A stretch of DNA of 64,000 bases, taken from contig CP136062.1 in assembly GCA_032622095.1 (NCBI GenBank), positions 12,115,710 to 12,179,709 of the forward strand, written 5' to 3'. This document shows, piece by piece, positions 1 through 13,000 of the stretch; the stretch's first letter is position 1, and the number at the start of each line of letters is the position of its first letter. The notes beneath the pieces were generated by a model. That model had not been told where the DNA came from, ran no database searches, and saw nothing but the letters and a program-made list of their open reading frames with translations. The position numbers and the translations under genes are program-made. This stretch comes from Siphonodentalium dalli. Its lineage: Eukaryota > Mollusca > Scaphopoda > Gadilida > Siphonodentaliidae.

Positions 1-567
1 AGGGTTATAGATGCGTAAACTTAAACCAAAATTTGGGTACAAACATAATCATGTTTGATCACGAGATCTTTCACTCGTATAGATCACTACATCATACCGC
101 ATGACATTTCAGATAAGTAAGCTATACACTGATATTGCGAAGTACTTAGACGAAAATAAAACATAATTATAAAGTACAAGTATTTTGGCAGTATTGCTAT
201 TTAGTTAGCGAATGGGGATAATTTGAAGAGCAGAATCATAGGAACTATATCTTTGGCCGGGGGATGCGCGCAGTTATACTGCGTTAAACATTCTTTCCAA
301 TAATTTCTTTGCCGAAGACAGTCGCTTGTGTTGACAACCCTCCCTCCCTCCCTGTTTTTTGTTTTGGGACATACGCATTCGATAGATGTCTCCCCCCTTT
401 GGCCTACATCTGTATAGGCGGTTATTGTGCCTCAAAAATTGTCACCCACATGTTTGTATTGGTTACTACTACATTTATTGTATCGGCTTCCTGTAAATAA
501 TTATGATTTTCTAAACAGGTAGCTATAAAACGCATTCCAGTTGTTGTCTTTCACTCTAACCCTGTGG
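1..567. other. Unique left flank of the satellite, no gene recognised
   Basis: This stretch does not match the satellite monomer. It contains a CCCT/CCTC-rich run near 343-353 but no long ORF with a recognisable domain. The 63-codon ORF at 309-500 has no visible family features. The satellite starts abruptly at about 568, where the flank reads CCTGTGG and then joins the monomer sequence GATATATATATG. I looked on the minus strand for further semaphorin SEMA exons and saw none. Confidence 0.6.
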
Positions 568-922
568 GATATATATATGTATATCACTGGCTATAAAATC
601 CAAAATACTTGTTAAATTAGGTTCTTATAACAATTGAATTATGTGTCGTTGACATGCCCATGTTATGGGTCATTTGCATTATCATGTGACTATTACCACC
701 TTGAAAAAATTTGAAAATACCTTGAAAAATTGGCATTTTTTAATGAAAAATCTTACAATTTTTTTGGCTGATGTAAGTGAAAGAAGGCATCAGCAGCAAG
801 AATAGCCACATCAAGCATGAGATATTCATTGGACTGAAATACCAGGCTCTGTAAAATGCATTAAAATGCTTTAAAGTGACTCCCAGGAATCAAAAATGAT
901 AAAAAGCTATTTTTTCCCTTTA

Positions 923-1371
923 GGTTACACTGGTGTAAATGTTTTCCATAGGCCTCAGTGCTAACGTTTTAGCGTATAGTGTTGCCAATATAAATGTTGG
1001 GTCCAAAATTTTCTTTAAATCTGAAAAATTGACATTTTGGGAAACTTTTTACACAAAAAAATCATGTCTGTCTAGCAGGGAATTCGCCTTTAAATCTTAT
1101 GTTTTCGTAACTAGTGTCAGAACCGCATAAAAAAATAGTCATATTTTAGACCACACCAAAAAATTCAAACTTCACTACAAAGGGTTAATTCCTGTGCCAA
1201 TGGTTATTTTACCTATGGGAAATCATAGGGAAGAGGTGTGATGATTTTTTTATGTGAAAAGCACACAAGGCTATTGACCAATCAGGGCCCAGTGTCTATT
1301 TTATTCTCTCCTATATATTCCTCCCGCATCCGCTAGATGTCACTCGGAACCTTATTTACACCAGTGTAACC
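923..1371 (+). mobile_element. MITE-like element with TA target duplication; first of 32 copies
   Basis: The ends are 18-bp perfect terminal inverted repeats: GGTTACACTGGTGTAAAT on the left and its reverse complement on the right. TA flanks both sides (921-922, 1372-1373). MITE-free monomers read CCCTTTAAAGCG at this site, which is exactly the filled site minus the element and one TA. A TA duplication and short length without transposase fit a non-autonomous Tc1/mariner-type element. Each TIR is itself almost palindromic (TTACAC-TG-GTGTAA). Copies are 449-451 bp; this one, 4982-5430 and 13106-13554 lack a CA after the internal ORF. Other copies: 2275-2725, 3629-4078, 6336-6786, 7690-8140, 9044-9494, 10398-10848, 11752-12202, 14458-14908, 16713-17163, 18067-18517, 19421-19871, 20775-21225, 22129-22579, 24382-24832, 26635-27085, 27989-28439, 30243-30693, 31597-32047, 32951-33401, 34305-34755, 35659-36109, 37013-37463, 38367-38817, 39721-40170, 41074-41524, 44226-44676, 47380-47830, 48734-49184, 50088-50538. 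Confidence 0.9.
1278..1318 (+). promoter_or_regulatory. Promoter-like CCAAT plus TATA pair inside the MITE
   Basis: GACCAATCAG (CCAAT at 1278-1282) matches the NF-Y type CCAAT box. A TATATAT motif at 1312-1318 lies 34 bases downstream. Transcription starting some 30 bases further on would begin near 1343, inside the 3' end of the MITE, and run out into the satellite monomer. The arrangement is repeated in all MITE copies I checked. This is motif-level evidence only. Confidence 0.25.
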
Positions 1372-1438
1372 TAAAGCGATAGCCCGCTTTTTCGCGGAAT
1401 AATTGTAACTCCCTACATTTCTTCAGAATTTCCCATCA

Positions 1439-1669
1439 ATGGAAAAAATGTGTTCAAAAACAATATCACTTCTGTGGTTCTTTATTTATCACACACAATT
1501 TAACCCCACCCCCTTTAACAAATTATTCATCAAAAAAGCACAATTTTCCACCACCAGTCATGTTCAGGCCCCATTTTCACTCAGTTTTAGGGGTCTGGTG
1601 TTGCAAACTTGGATCAGCTATGGAAGACTGTTCAATATTCTTTCCATGAGAGAACTTCTGGTGATGTGA
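1439..1669 (+). CDS. Doubtful 76-codon ORF in the satellite monomer
   Basis: This is the first ATG after the putative MITE promoter; no ATG occurs between about 1343 and 1439. The predicted peptide starts MEKMCSKTISLLWFFIY, with a short hydrophobic stretch near residues 9-17, and matches no family I recognise. Two AATAAA motifs follow at 1733 and 1807. The ORF recurs in nearly every monomer because the monomers are near-identical, so its conservation is not evidence of selection. Unit 24 has a TGG-to-TGA stop near 30934, and scattered replacements occur elsewhere. It is probably not a gene. Confidence 0.12.
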   Translation: MEKMCSKTISLLWFFIYHTQFNPTPFNKLFIKKAQFSTTSHVQAPFSLSFRGLVLQTWISYGRLFNILSMRELLVM

Positions 1670-3628
1670 GGTCATTGAGTCCAGATCTGATCAGCTGAGC
1701 ATCAAGCGCATGACTTTATCAGCACATTGAAGAATAAAATATGACATTTTCAGGTCTGCAAGGGTGATCCAAGATAACTGGATGTGGGTGTACATTGAAT
1801 TAGTTGAATAAAGATATGCTCTCTTTGAATTGCTGAAGCATTTTCTTAAATGTGTCCAAGTTTTAGTGCTATTAACCTTCAAATGACCATACCCACCAGT
1901 GGAAATGACACACTTTTATGATATATATATGTATATCACTGGCTATAAAATCCAAAATACTTGTTAAATTAGGTTCTTATAACAATTGAATTATGTGTCG
2001 TTGACATGCCCATGTTATGGGTCATTTGCATTATCATGTGACTATTACCACCTTGAAAAATTTTGAAAATACCTTGAAAAATTGGCATTTTTTAATGAAA
2101 AATCTTACTATTTTTTTGGCTGATGTAAGTGAAAGAAGGCATCAGCAGCAAGAATAGCCACATCAAGCATGAGATATTCATTGGACTGAAATACCAGGCT
2201 CTGTAAAATGCATTAAAATGCTTTAAAGTGACTCCCAGGAATCAAAAATGATAAAAAGCTATTTTTTCCCTTTAGGTTACACTGGTGTAAATGTTTTCCA
2301 TAGGCCTCGGTGCTAACGTTTTAGCGTATAGTGTTGCCAATATAAATGTTGGGTCCAAAATTTTCTTTAAATCTGAAAAATTGACATTTTGGGAAACTTT
2401 TTACACAAAAAAATCATGTCTGTCTAGCAGGGAATTCGCCTTTAAATCTTATGTTTTCGTAACTAGTGTCAGAACCGCATAAAAAAATACAGTCATATTT
2501 TAGACCACACCAAAAAATTCAAACTTCACTACAAAGGGTTAATTCCTGTGCCAATGGTTATTTTACCTATGGGAAATCATAGGGAAGAGGTGTGATGATT
2601 TTTTTATGTGAAAAGCACACAAGGCTATTGACCAATCAGGGCCCAGTGTCTATTTTATTCTCTCCTATATATTCCTCCCGCATCCGCTAGATGTCACTCG
2701 GAACCTTATTTACACCAGTGTAACCTAAAGCGATAGCCCGCTTTTTCGCGGAATAATTGTAACTCCCTACATTTCTTCAGAATTTCCCATCAATGGAAAA
2801 AATGTGTTCAAAAACAATATCACTTCTGTGGTTCTTTATTTATCACACACAATTTAACCCCACCCCCTTTAACAAATTATTCATCAAAAAAGCACAATTT
2901 TCCACCACCAGTCATGTTCAGGCCCCATTTTCACTCAGTTTTAGGGGTCTGGTGTTGCAAACTTGGATCAGCTATGGAAGACTGTTCAATATTCTTTCCA
3001 TGAGAGAACTTCTGGTGATGTGAGGTCATTGAGTCCAGATCTGATCAGCTGAGCATCAAGCGCATGACTTTATCAGCACATTGAAGAATAAAATATGACA
3101 TTTTCAGGTCTGCAAGGGTGATTCAAGATAACTGGATGTGGGTGTACATTGAATTAGTTGAATAAAGATATGCTCTCTTTGAATTGCTGAAGCATTTTCT
3201 TAAATGTGTCCAAGTTTTAGTGCTATTAACCTTCAAATGACCATACCCACCAGTGGAAATGACACACTTTTATGATATATATATGTATATCACTGGCTAT
3301 AAAATCCAAAATACTTGTTAAATTAGGTTCTTATAACAATTGAATTATGTGTCGTTGACATGCCCATGTTATGGGTCATTTGCATTATCATGTGACTATT
3401 ACCACCTTGAAAAAATTTGAAAATACCTTGAAAAATTGGCATTTTTTAATGAAAAATCTTACTATTTTTTTGGCTGATGTAAGTGAAAGAAGGCATCAGC
3501 AGCAAGAATAGCCACATCAAGCATGAGATATTCATTGGACTGAAATACCAGGCTCTGTAAAATGCATTAAAATGCTTTAAAGTGACTCCCAGGAATCAAA
3601 AATGATAAAAAGCTATTTTTTCCCTTTA

Positions 3629-4078
3629 GGTTACACTGGTGTAAATGTTTTCCATAGGCCTCAGTGCTAACGTTTTAGCGTATAGTGTTGCCAATATAAA
3701 TGTTGGGTCCAAAATTTTCTTTAAATCTGAAAAATTGACATTTTGGGAAACTTTTTACACAAAAAATCATGTCTGTCTAGCAGGGAATTCGCCTTTAAAT
3801 CTTATGTTTTCGTAACTAGTGTCAGAACCGCATAAAAAAATACAGTCATATTTTAGACCACACCAAAAAATTCAAACTTCACTACAAAGGGTTAATTCCT
3901 GTGCCAATGGTTATTTTACCTATGGGAAATCATAGGGAAGAGGTGTGATGATTTTTTTATGTGAAAAGCACACAAGGCTATTGACCAATCAGGGCCCAGT
4001 GTCTATTTTATTCTCTCCTATATATTCCTCCCGCATCCGCTAGATGTCACTCGGAACCTTATTTACACCAGTGTAACC
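3629..4078 (+). mobile_element. MITE copy with 1-bp deletion in an A-run
   Basis: This third copy is 450 bp. It has six instead of seven A residues before TCATGTCTG, which breaks the 63-codon internal ORF present in the other copies. The break passes without any other visible change, which argues that the ORF is not under protein-level constraint. Confidence 0.85.
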
Positions 4079-7000
4079 TAAAGCGATAGCCCGCTTTTTC
4101 GCGGAATAATTGTAACTCCCTACATTTCTTCAGAATTTCCCATCAATGGAAAAAATGTGTTCAAAAACAATATCACTTCTGTGGTTCTTTATTTATCACA
4201 CACAATTTAACCCCACCCCCTTTAACAAATTATTCATCAAAAAAGCACAATTTTCCACCACCAGTCATGTTCAGGCCCCATTTTCACTCAGTTTTAGGGG
4301 TCTGGTGTTGCAAACTTGGATCAGCTATGGAAGACTGTTCAATATTCTTTCCATGAGAGAACTTCTGGTGATGTGAGGTCATTGAGTCCAGATCTGATCA
4401 GCTGAGCATCAAGCGCATGACTTTATCAGCACATTGAAGAATAAAATATGACATTTTCAGGTCTGCAAGGGTGATCCAAGATAACTGGATGTGGGTGTAC
4501 ATTGAATTAGTTGAATAAAGATATGCTCTCTTTGAATTGCTGAAGCATTTTCTTAAATGTGTCCAAGGTTTAGTGCTATTAACCTTCAAATGACCATACC
4601 CACCAGTGGAAATGACACACTTTTATGATATATATATGTATATCACTGGCTATAAAATCCAAAATACTTGTTAAATTAGGTTCTTATAACAATTGAATTA
4701 TGTGTCGTTGACATGCCCATGTTATGGGTCATTTGCATTATCATGTGACTATTACCACCTTGAAAAATTTTGAAAATACCTTGAAAAATTGGCATTTTTT
4801 AATGAAAAATCTTACTATTTTTTTGGCTGATGTAAGTGAAAGAAGGCATCAGCAGCAAGAATAGCCACATCAAGCATGAGATATTCATTGGACTGAAATA
4901 CCAGGCTCTGTAAAATGCATTAAAATGCTTTAAAGTGACTCCCAGGAATCAAAAATGATAAAAAGCTATTTTTTCCCTTTAGGTTACACTGGTGTAAATG
5001 TTTTCCATAGGCCTCAGTGCTAACGTTTTAGCGTATAGTGTTGCCAATATAAATGTTGGGTCCAAAATTTTCTTTAAATCTGAAAAATTGACATTTTGGG
5101 AAACTTTTTACACAAAAAAATCATGTCTGTCTAGCAGGGAATTCGCCTTTAAATCTTATGTTTTCGTAACTAGTGTCAGAACCGCATAAAAAAATAGTCA
5201 TATTTTAGACCACACCAAAAAATTCAAACTTCACTACAAAGGGTTAATTCCTGTGCCAATGGTTATTTTACCTATGGGAAATCATAGGGAAGAGGTGTGA
5301 TGATTTTTTTATGTGAAAAGCACACAAGGCTATTGACCAATCAGGGCCCAGTGTCTATTTTATTCTCTCCTATATATTCCTCCCGCATCCGCTAGATGTC
5401 ACTCGGAACCTTATTTACACCAGTGTAACCTAAAGCGATAGCCCGCTTTTTCGCGGAATAATTGTAACTCCCTACATTTCTTCAGAATTTCCCATCAATG
5501 GAAAAAATGTGTTCAAAAACAATATCACTTCTGTGGTTCTTTATTTATCACACACAATTTAACCCCACCCCCTTTAACAAATTATTCATCAAAAAAGCAC
5601 AATTTTCCACCACCAGTCATGTTCAGGCCCCATTTTCACTCAGTTTTAGGGGTCTGGTGTTGCAAACTTGGATCAGCTATGGAAGACTGTTCAATATTCT
5701 TTCCATGAGAGAACTTCTGGTGATGTGAGGTCATTGAGTCCAGATCTGATCAGCTGAGCATCAAGCGCATGACTTTATCAGCACATTGAAGAATAAAATA
5801 TGACATTTTCAGGTCTGCAAGGGTGATCCAAGATAACTGGATGTGGGTGTACATTGAATTAGTTGAATAAAGATATGCTCTCTTTGAATTGCTGAAGCAT
5901 TTTCTTAAATGTGTCCAAGTTTTAGTGCTATTAACCTTCAAATGACCATACCCACCAGTGGAAATGACACACTTTTATGATATATATATGTATATCACTG
6001 GCTATAAAATCCAAAATACTTGTTAAATTAGGTTCTTATAACAATTGAATTATGTGTCGTTGACATGCCCATGTTATGGGTCATTTGCATTATCATGTGA
6101 CTATTATACCACCTTGAAAAATTTTGAAAATACCTTGAAAAATTGGCATTTTTTAATGAAAAATCTTACTATTTTTTTGGCTGATGTAAGTGAAAGAAGG
6201 CATCAGCAGCAAGAATAGCCACATCAAGCATGAGATATTCATTGGACTGAAATACCAGGCTCTGTAAAATGCATTAAAATGCTTTAAAGTGACTCCCAGG
6301 AATCAAAAATGATAAAAAGCTATTTTTTCCCTTTAGGTTACACTGGTGTAAATGTTTTCCATAGGCCTCAGTGCTAACGTTTTAGCGTATAGTGTTGCCA
6401 ATATAAATGTTGGGTCCAAAATTTTCTTTAAATCTGAAAAATTGACATTTTGGGAAACTTTTTACACAAAAAAATCATGTCTGTCTAGCAGGGAATTCGC
6501 CTTTAAATCTTATGTTTTCGTAACTAGTGTCAGAACCGCATAAAAAAATACAGTCATATTTTAGACCACACCAAAAAATTCAAACTTCACTACAAAGGGT
6601 TAATTCCTGTGCCAATGGTTATTTTACCTATGGGAAATCATAGGGAAGAGGTGTGATGATTTTTTTATGTGAAAAGCACACAAGGCTATTGACCAATCAG
6701 GGCCCAGTGTCTATTTTATTCTCTCCTATATATTCCTCCCGCATCCGCTAGATGTCACTCGGAACCTTATTTACACCAGTGTAACCTAAAGCGATAGCCC
6801 GCTTTTTCGCGGAATAATTGTAACTCCCTACATTTCTTCAGAATTTCCCATCAATGGAAAAAATGTGTTCAAAAACAATATCACTTCTGTGGTTCTTTAT
6901 TTATCACACACAATTTAACCCCACCCCCTTTAACAAATTATTCATCAAAAAAGCACAATTTTCCACCACCAGTCATGTTCAGGCCCCATTTTCACTCAGT

Positions 7001-10000
7001 TTTAGGGGTCTGGTGTTGCAAACTTGGATCAGCTATGGAAGACTGTTCAATATTCTTTCCATGAGAGAACTTCTGGTGATGTGAGGTCATTGAGTCCAGA
7101 TCTGATCAGCTGAGCATCAAGCGCATGACTTTATCAGCACATTGAAGAATAAAATATGACATTTTCAGGTCTGCAAGGGTGATCCAAGATAACTGGATGT
7201 GGGTGTACATTGAATTAGTTGAATAAAGATATGCTCTCTTTGAATTGCTGAAGCATTTTCTTAAATGTGTCCAAGTTTTAGTGCTATTAACCTTCAAATG
7301 ACCATACCCACCAGTGGAAATGACACACTTTTATGATATATATATGTATATCACTGGCTATAAAATCCAAAATACTTGTTAAATTAGGTTCTTATAACAA
7401 TTGAATTATGTGTCGTTGACATGCCCATGTTATGGGTCATTTGCATTATCATGTGACTATTACCACCTTGAAAAATTTTGAAAATACCTTGAAAAATTGG
7501 CATTTTTTAATGAAAAATCTTACTATTTTTTTGGCTGATGTAAGTGAAAGAAGGCATCAGCAGCAAGAATAGCCACATCAAGCATGAGATATTCATTGGA
7601 CTGAAATACCAGGCTCTGTAAAATGCATTAAAATGCTTTAAAGTGACTCCCAGGAATCAAAAATGATAAAAAGCTATTTTTTCCCTTTAGGTTACACTGG
7701 TGTAAATGTTTTCCATAGGCCTCAGTGCTAACGTTTTAGCGTATAGTGTTGCCAATATAAATGTTGGGTCCAAAATTTTCTTTAAATCTGAAAAATTGAC
7801 ATTTTGGGAAACTTTTTACACAAAAAAATCATGTCTGTCTAGCAGGGAATTCGCCTTTAAATCTTATGTTTTCGTAACTAGTGTCAGAACCGCATAAAAA
7901 AATACAGTCATATTTTAGACCACACCAAAAAATTCAAACTTCACTACAAAGGGTTAATTCCTGTGCCAATGGTTATTTTACCTATGGGAAATCATAGGGA
8001 AGAGGTGTGATGATTTTTTTATGTGAAAAGCACACAAGGCTATTGACCAATCAGGGCCCAGTGTCTATTTTATTCTCTCCTATATATTCCTCCCGCATCC
8101 GCTAGATGTCACTCGGAACCTTATTTACACCAGTGTAACCTAAAGCGATAGCCCGCTTTTTCGCGGAATAATTGTAACTCCCTACATTTCTTCAGAATTT
8201 CCCATCAATGGAAAAAATGTGTTCAAAAACAATATCACTTCTGTGGTTCTTTATTTATCACACACAATTTAACCCCACCCCCTTTAACAAATTATTCATC
8301 AAAAAAGCACAATTTTCCACCACCAGTCATGTTCAGGCCCCATTTTCACTCAGTTTTAGGGGTCTGGTGTTGCAAACTTGGATCAGCTATGGAAGACTGT
8401 TCAATATTCTTTCCATGAGAGAACTTCTGGTGATGTGAGGTCATTGAGTCCAGATCTGATCAGCTGAGCATCAAGCGCATGACTTTATCAGCACATTGAA
8501 GAATAAAATATGACATTTTCAGGTCTGCAAGGGTGATCCAAGATAACTGGATGTGGGTGTACATTGAATTAGTTGAATAAAGATATGCTCTCTTTGAATT
8601 GCTGAAGCATTTTCTTAAATGTGTCCAAGTTTTAGTGCTATTAACCTTCAAATGACCATACCCACCAGTGGAAATGACACACTTTTATGATATATATATG
8701 TATATCACTGGCTATAAAATCCAAAATACTTGTTAAATTAGGTTCTTATAACAATTGAATTATGTGTCGTTGACATGCCCATGTTATGGGTCATTTGCAT
8801 TATCATGTGACTATTACCACCTTGAAAAATTTTGAAAATACCTTGAAAAATTGGCATTTTTTAATGAAAAATCTTACTATTTTTTTGGCTGATGTAAGTG
8901 AAAGAAGGCATCAGCAGCAAGAATAGCCACATCAAGCATGAGATATTCATTGGACTGAAATACCAGGCTCTGTAAAATGCATTAAAATGCTTTAAAGTGA
9001 CTCCCAGGAATCAAAAATGATAAAAAGCTATTTTTTCCCTTTAGGTTACACTGGTGTAAATGTTTTCCATAGGCCTCAGTGCTAACGTTTTAGCGTATAG
9101 TGTTGCCAATATAAATGTTGGGTCCAAAATTTTCTTTAAATCTGAAAAATTGACATTTTGGGAAACTTTTTACACAAAAAAATCATGTCTGTCTAGCAGG
9201 GAATTCGCCTTTAAATCTTATGTTTTCGTAACTAGTGTCAGAACCGCATAAAAAAATACAGTCATATTTTAGACCACACCAAAAAATTCAAACTTCACTA
9301 CAAAGGGTTAATTCCTGTGCCAATGGTTATTTTACCTATGGGAAATCATAGGGAAGAGGTGTGATGATTTTTTTATGTGAAAAGCACACAAGGCTATTGA
9401 CCAATCAGGGCCCAGTGTCTATTTTATTCTCTCCTATATATTCCTCCCGCATCCGCTAGATGTCACTCGGAACCTTATTTACACCAGTGTAACCTAAAGC
9501 GATAGCCCGCTTTTTCGCGGAATAATTGTAACTCCCTACATTTCTTCAGAATTTCCCATCAATGGAAAAAATGTGTTCAAAAACAATATCACTTCTGTGG
9601 TTCTTTATTTATCACACACAATTTAACCCCACCCCCTTTAACAAATTATTCATCAAAAAAGCACAATTTTCCACCACCAGTCATGTTCAGGCCCCATTTT
9701 CACTCAGTTTTAGGGGTCTGGTGTTGCAAACTTGGATCAGCTATGGAAGACTGTTCAATATTCTTTCCATGAGAGAACTTCTGGTGATGTGAGGTCATTG
9801 AGTCCAGATCTGATCAGCTGAGCATCAAGCGCATGACTTTATCAGCACATTGAAGAATAAAATATGACATTTTCAGGTCTGCAAGGGTGATCCAAGATAA
9901 CTGGATGTGGGTGTACATTGAATTAGTTGAATAAAGATATGCTCTCTTTGAATTGCTGAAGCATTTTCTTAAATGTGTCCAAGTTTTAGTGCTATTAACC

Positions 10001-13000
10001 TTCAAATGACCATACCCACCAGTGGAAATGACACACTTTTATGATATATATATGTATATCACTGGCTATAAAATCCAAAATACTTGTTAAATTAGGTTCT
10101 TATAACAATTGAATTATGTGTCGTTGACATGCCCATGTTATGGGTCATTTGCATTATCATGTGACTATTACCACCTTGAAAAATTTTGAAAATACCTTGA
10201 AAAATTGGCATTTTTTAATGAAAAATCTTACTATTTTTTTGGCTGATGTAAGTGAAAGAAGGCATCAGCAGCAAGAATAGCCACATCAAGCATGAGATAT
10301 TCATTGGACTGAAATACCAGGCTCTGTAAAATGCATTAAAATGCTTTAAAGTGACTCCCAGGAATCAAAAATGATAAAAAGCTATTTTTTCCCTTTAGGT
10401 TACACTGGTGTAAATGTTTTCCATAGGCCTCAGTGCTAACGTTTTAGCGTATAGTGTTGCCAATATAAATGTTGGGTCCAAAATTTTCTTTAAATCTGAA
10501 AAATTGACATTTTGGGAAACTTTTTACACAAAAAAATCATGTCTGTCTAGCAGGGAATTCGCCTTTAAATCTTATGTTTTCGTAACTAGTGTCAGAACCG
10601 CATAAAAAAATACAGTCATATTTTAGACCACACCAAAAAATTCAAACTTCACTACAAAGGGTTAATTCCTGTGCCAATGGTTATTTTACCTATGGGAAAT
10701 CATAGGGAAGAGGTGTGATGATTTTTTTATGTGAAAAGCACACAAGGCTATTGACCAATCAGGGCCCAGTGTCTATTTTATTCTCTCCTATATATTCCTC
10801 CCGCATCCGCTAGATGTCACTCGGAACCTTATTTACACCAGTGTAACCTAAAGCGATAGCCCGCTTTTTCGCGGAATAATTGTAACTCCCTACATTTCTT
10901 CAGAATTTCCCATCAATGGAAAAAATGTGTTCAAAAACAATATCACTTCTGTGGTTCTTTATTTATCACACACAATTTAACCCCACCCCCTTTAACAAAT
11001 TATTCATCAAAAAAGCACAATTTTCCACCACCAGTCATGTTCAGGCCCCATTTTCACTCAGTTTTAGGGGTCTGGTGTTGCAAACTTGGATCAGCTATGG
11101 AAGACTGTTCAATATTCTTTCCATGAGAGAACTTCTGGTGATGTGAGGTCATTGAGTCCAGATCTGATCAGCTGAGCATCAAGCGCATGACTTTATCAGC
11201 ACATTGAAGAATAAAATATGACATTTTCAGGTCTGCAAGGGTGATCCAAGATAACTGGATGTGGGTGTACATTGAATTAGTTGAATAAAGATATGCTCTC
11301 TTTGAATTGCTGAAGCATTTTCTTAAATGTGTCCAAGTTTTAGTGCTATTAACCTTCAAATGACCATACCCACCAGTGGAAATGACACACTTTTATGATA
11401 TATATATGTATATCACTGGCTATAAAATCCAAAATACTTGTTAAATTAGGTTCTTATAACAATTGAATTATGTGTCGTTGACATGCCCATGTTATGGGTC
11501 ATTTGCATTATCATGTGACTATTACCACCTTGAAAAATTTTGAAAATACCTTGAAAAATTGGCATTTTTTAATGAAAAATCTTACTATTTTTTTGGCTGA
11601 TGTAAGTGAAAGAAGGCATCAGCAGCAAGAATAGCCACATCAAGCATGAGATATTCATTGGACTGAAATACCAGGCTCTGTAAAATGCATTAAAATGCTT
11701 TAAAGTGACTCCCAGGAATCAAAAATGATAAAAAGCTATTTTTTCCCTTTAGGTTACACTGGTGTAAATGTTTTCCATAGGCCTCAGTGCTAACGTTTTA
11801 GCGTATAGTGTTGCCAATATAAATGTTGGGTCCAAAATTTTCTTTAAATCTGAAAAATTGACATTTTGGGAAACTTTTTACACAAAAAAATCATGTCTGT
11901 CTAGCAGGGAATTCGCCTTTAAATCTTATGTTTTCGTAACTAGTGTCAGAACCGCATAAAAAAATACAGTCATATTTTAGACCACACCAAAAAATTCAAA
12001 CTTCACTACAAAGGGTTAATTCCTGTGCCAATGGTTATTTTACCTATGGGAAATCATAGGGAAGAGGTGTGATGATTTTTTTATGTGAAAAGCACACAAG
12101 GCTATTGACCAATCAGGGCCCAGTGTCTATTTTATTCTCTCCTATATATTCCTCCCGCATCCGCTAGATGTCACTCGGAACCTTATTTACACCAGTGTAA
12201 CCTAAAGCGATAGCCCGCTTTTTCGCGGAATAATTGTAACTCCCTACATTTCTTCAGAATTTCCCATCAATGGAAAAAATGTGTTCAAAAACAATATCAC
12301 TTCTGTGGTTCTTTATTTATCACACACAATTTAACCCCACCCCCTTTAACAAATTATTCATCAAAAAAGCACAATTTTCCACCACCAGTCATGTTCAGGC
12401 CCCATTTTCACTCAGTTTTAGGGGTCTGGTGTTGCAAACTTGGATCAGCTATGGAAGACTGTTCAATATTCTTTCCATGAGAGAACTTCTGGTGATGTGA
12501 GGTCATTGAGTCCAGATCTGATCAGCTGAGCATCAAGCGCATGACTTTATCAGCACATTGAAGAATAAAATATGACATTTTCAGGTCTGCAAGGGTGATC
12601 CAAGATAACTGGATGTGGGTGTACATTGAATTAGTTGAATAAAGATATGCTCTCTTTGAATTGCTGAAGCATTTTCTTAAATGTGTCCAAGTTTTAGTGC
12701 TATTAACCTTCAAATGACCATACCCACCAGTGGAAATGACACACTTTTATGATATATATATGTATATCACTGGCTATAAAATCCAAAATACTTGTTAAAT
12801 TAGGTTCTTATAACAATTGAATTATGTGTCGTTGACATGCCCATGTTATGGGTCATTTGCATTATCATGTGACTATTACCACCTTGAAAAATTTTGAAAA
12901 TACCTTGAAAAATTGGCATTTTTTAATGAAAAATCTTACTATTTTTTTGGCTGATGTAAGTGAAAGAAGGCATCAGCAGCAAGAATAGCCACATCAAGCA

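Larger units (their letters stand above)
568..1919 (+). repeat. First satellite monomer (representative, MITE-filled)
   Basis: In this phase the monomer starts GATATATATATGTATATC. About 355 bp of basic unit is followed by the inserted MITE (923-1371) and then about 546 bp more of basic unit. Visible landmarks include a CCCAT/ATGGG short hairpin, an ATTTGCAT octamer and an E-box-type TCATGTGAC near 671-691. There is a GTAAGT donor-like motif at 773-778 and overlapping short palindromes AGATCT, TGATCA and CAGCTG near 1683-1697. Two AATAAA motifs lie at 1733 and 1807. The function of the basic unit is unknown. Confidence 0.9.

Noticed and set aside
939-1130. 63-codon ORF inside each MITE (starts MFSIGL)
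   Set aside because: It recurs only because the copies are near-identical. A frameshifting deletion in the third copy has no other consequence, and no transposase or other domain is visible.
1691-1882. 63-codon minus-strand ORF in each monomer (starts MKVNS)
   Set aside because: No recognisable family, no promoter context and no sign of coding constraint; treated as a chance ORF copied with the satellite.
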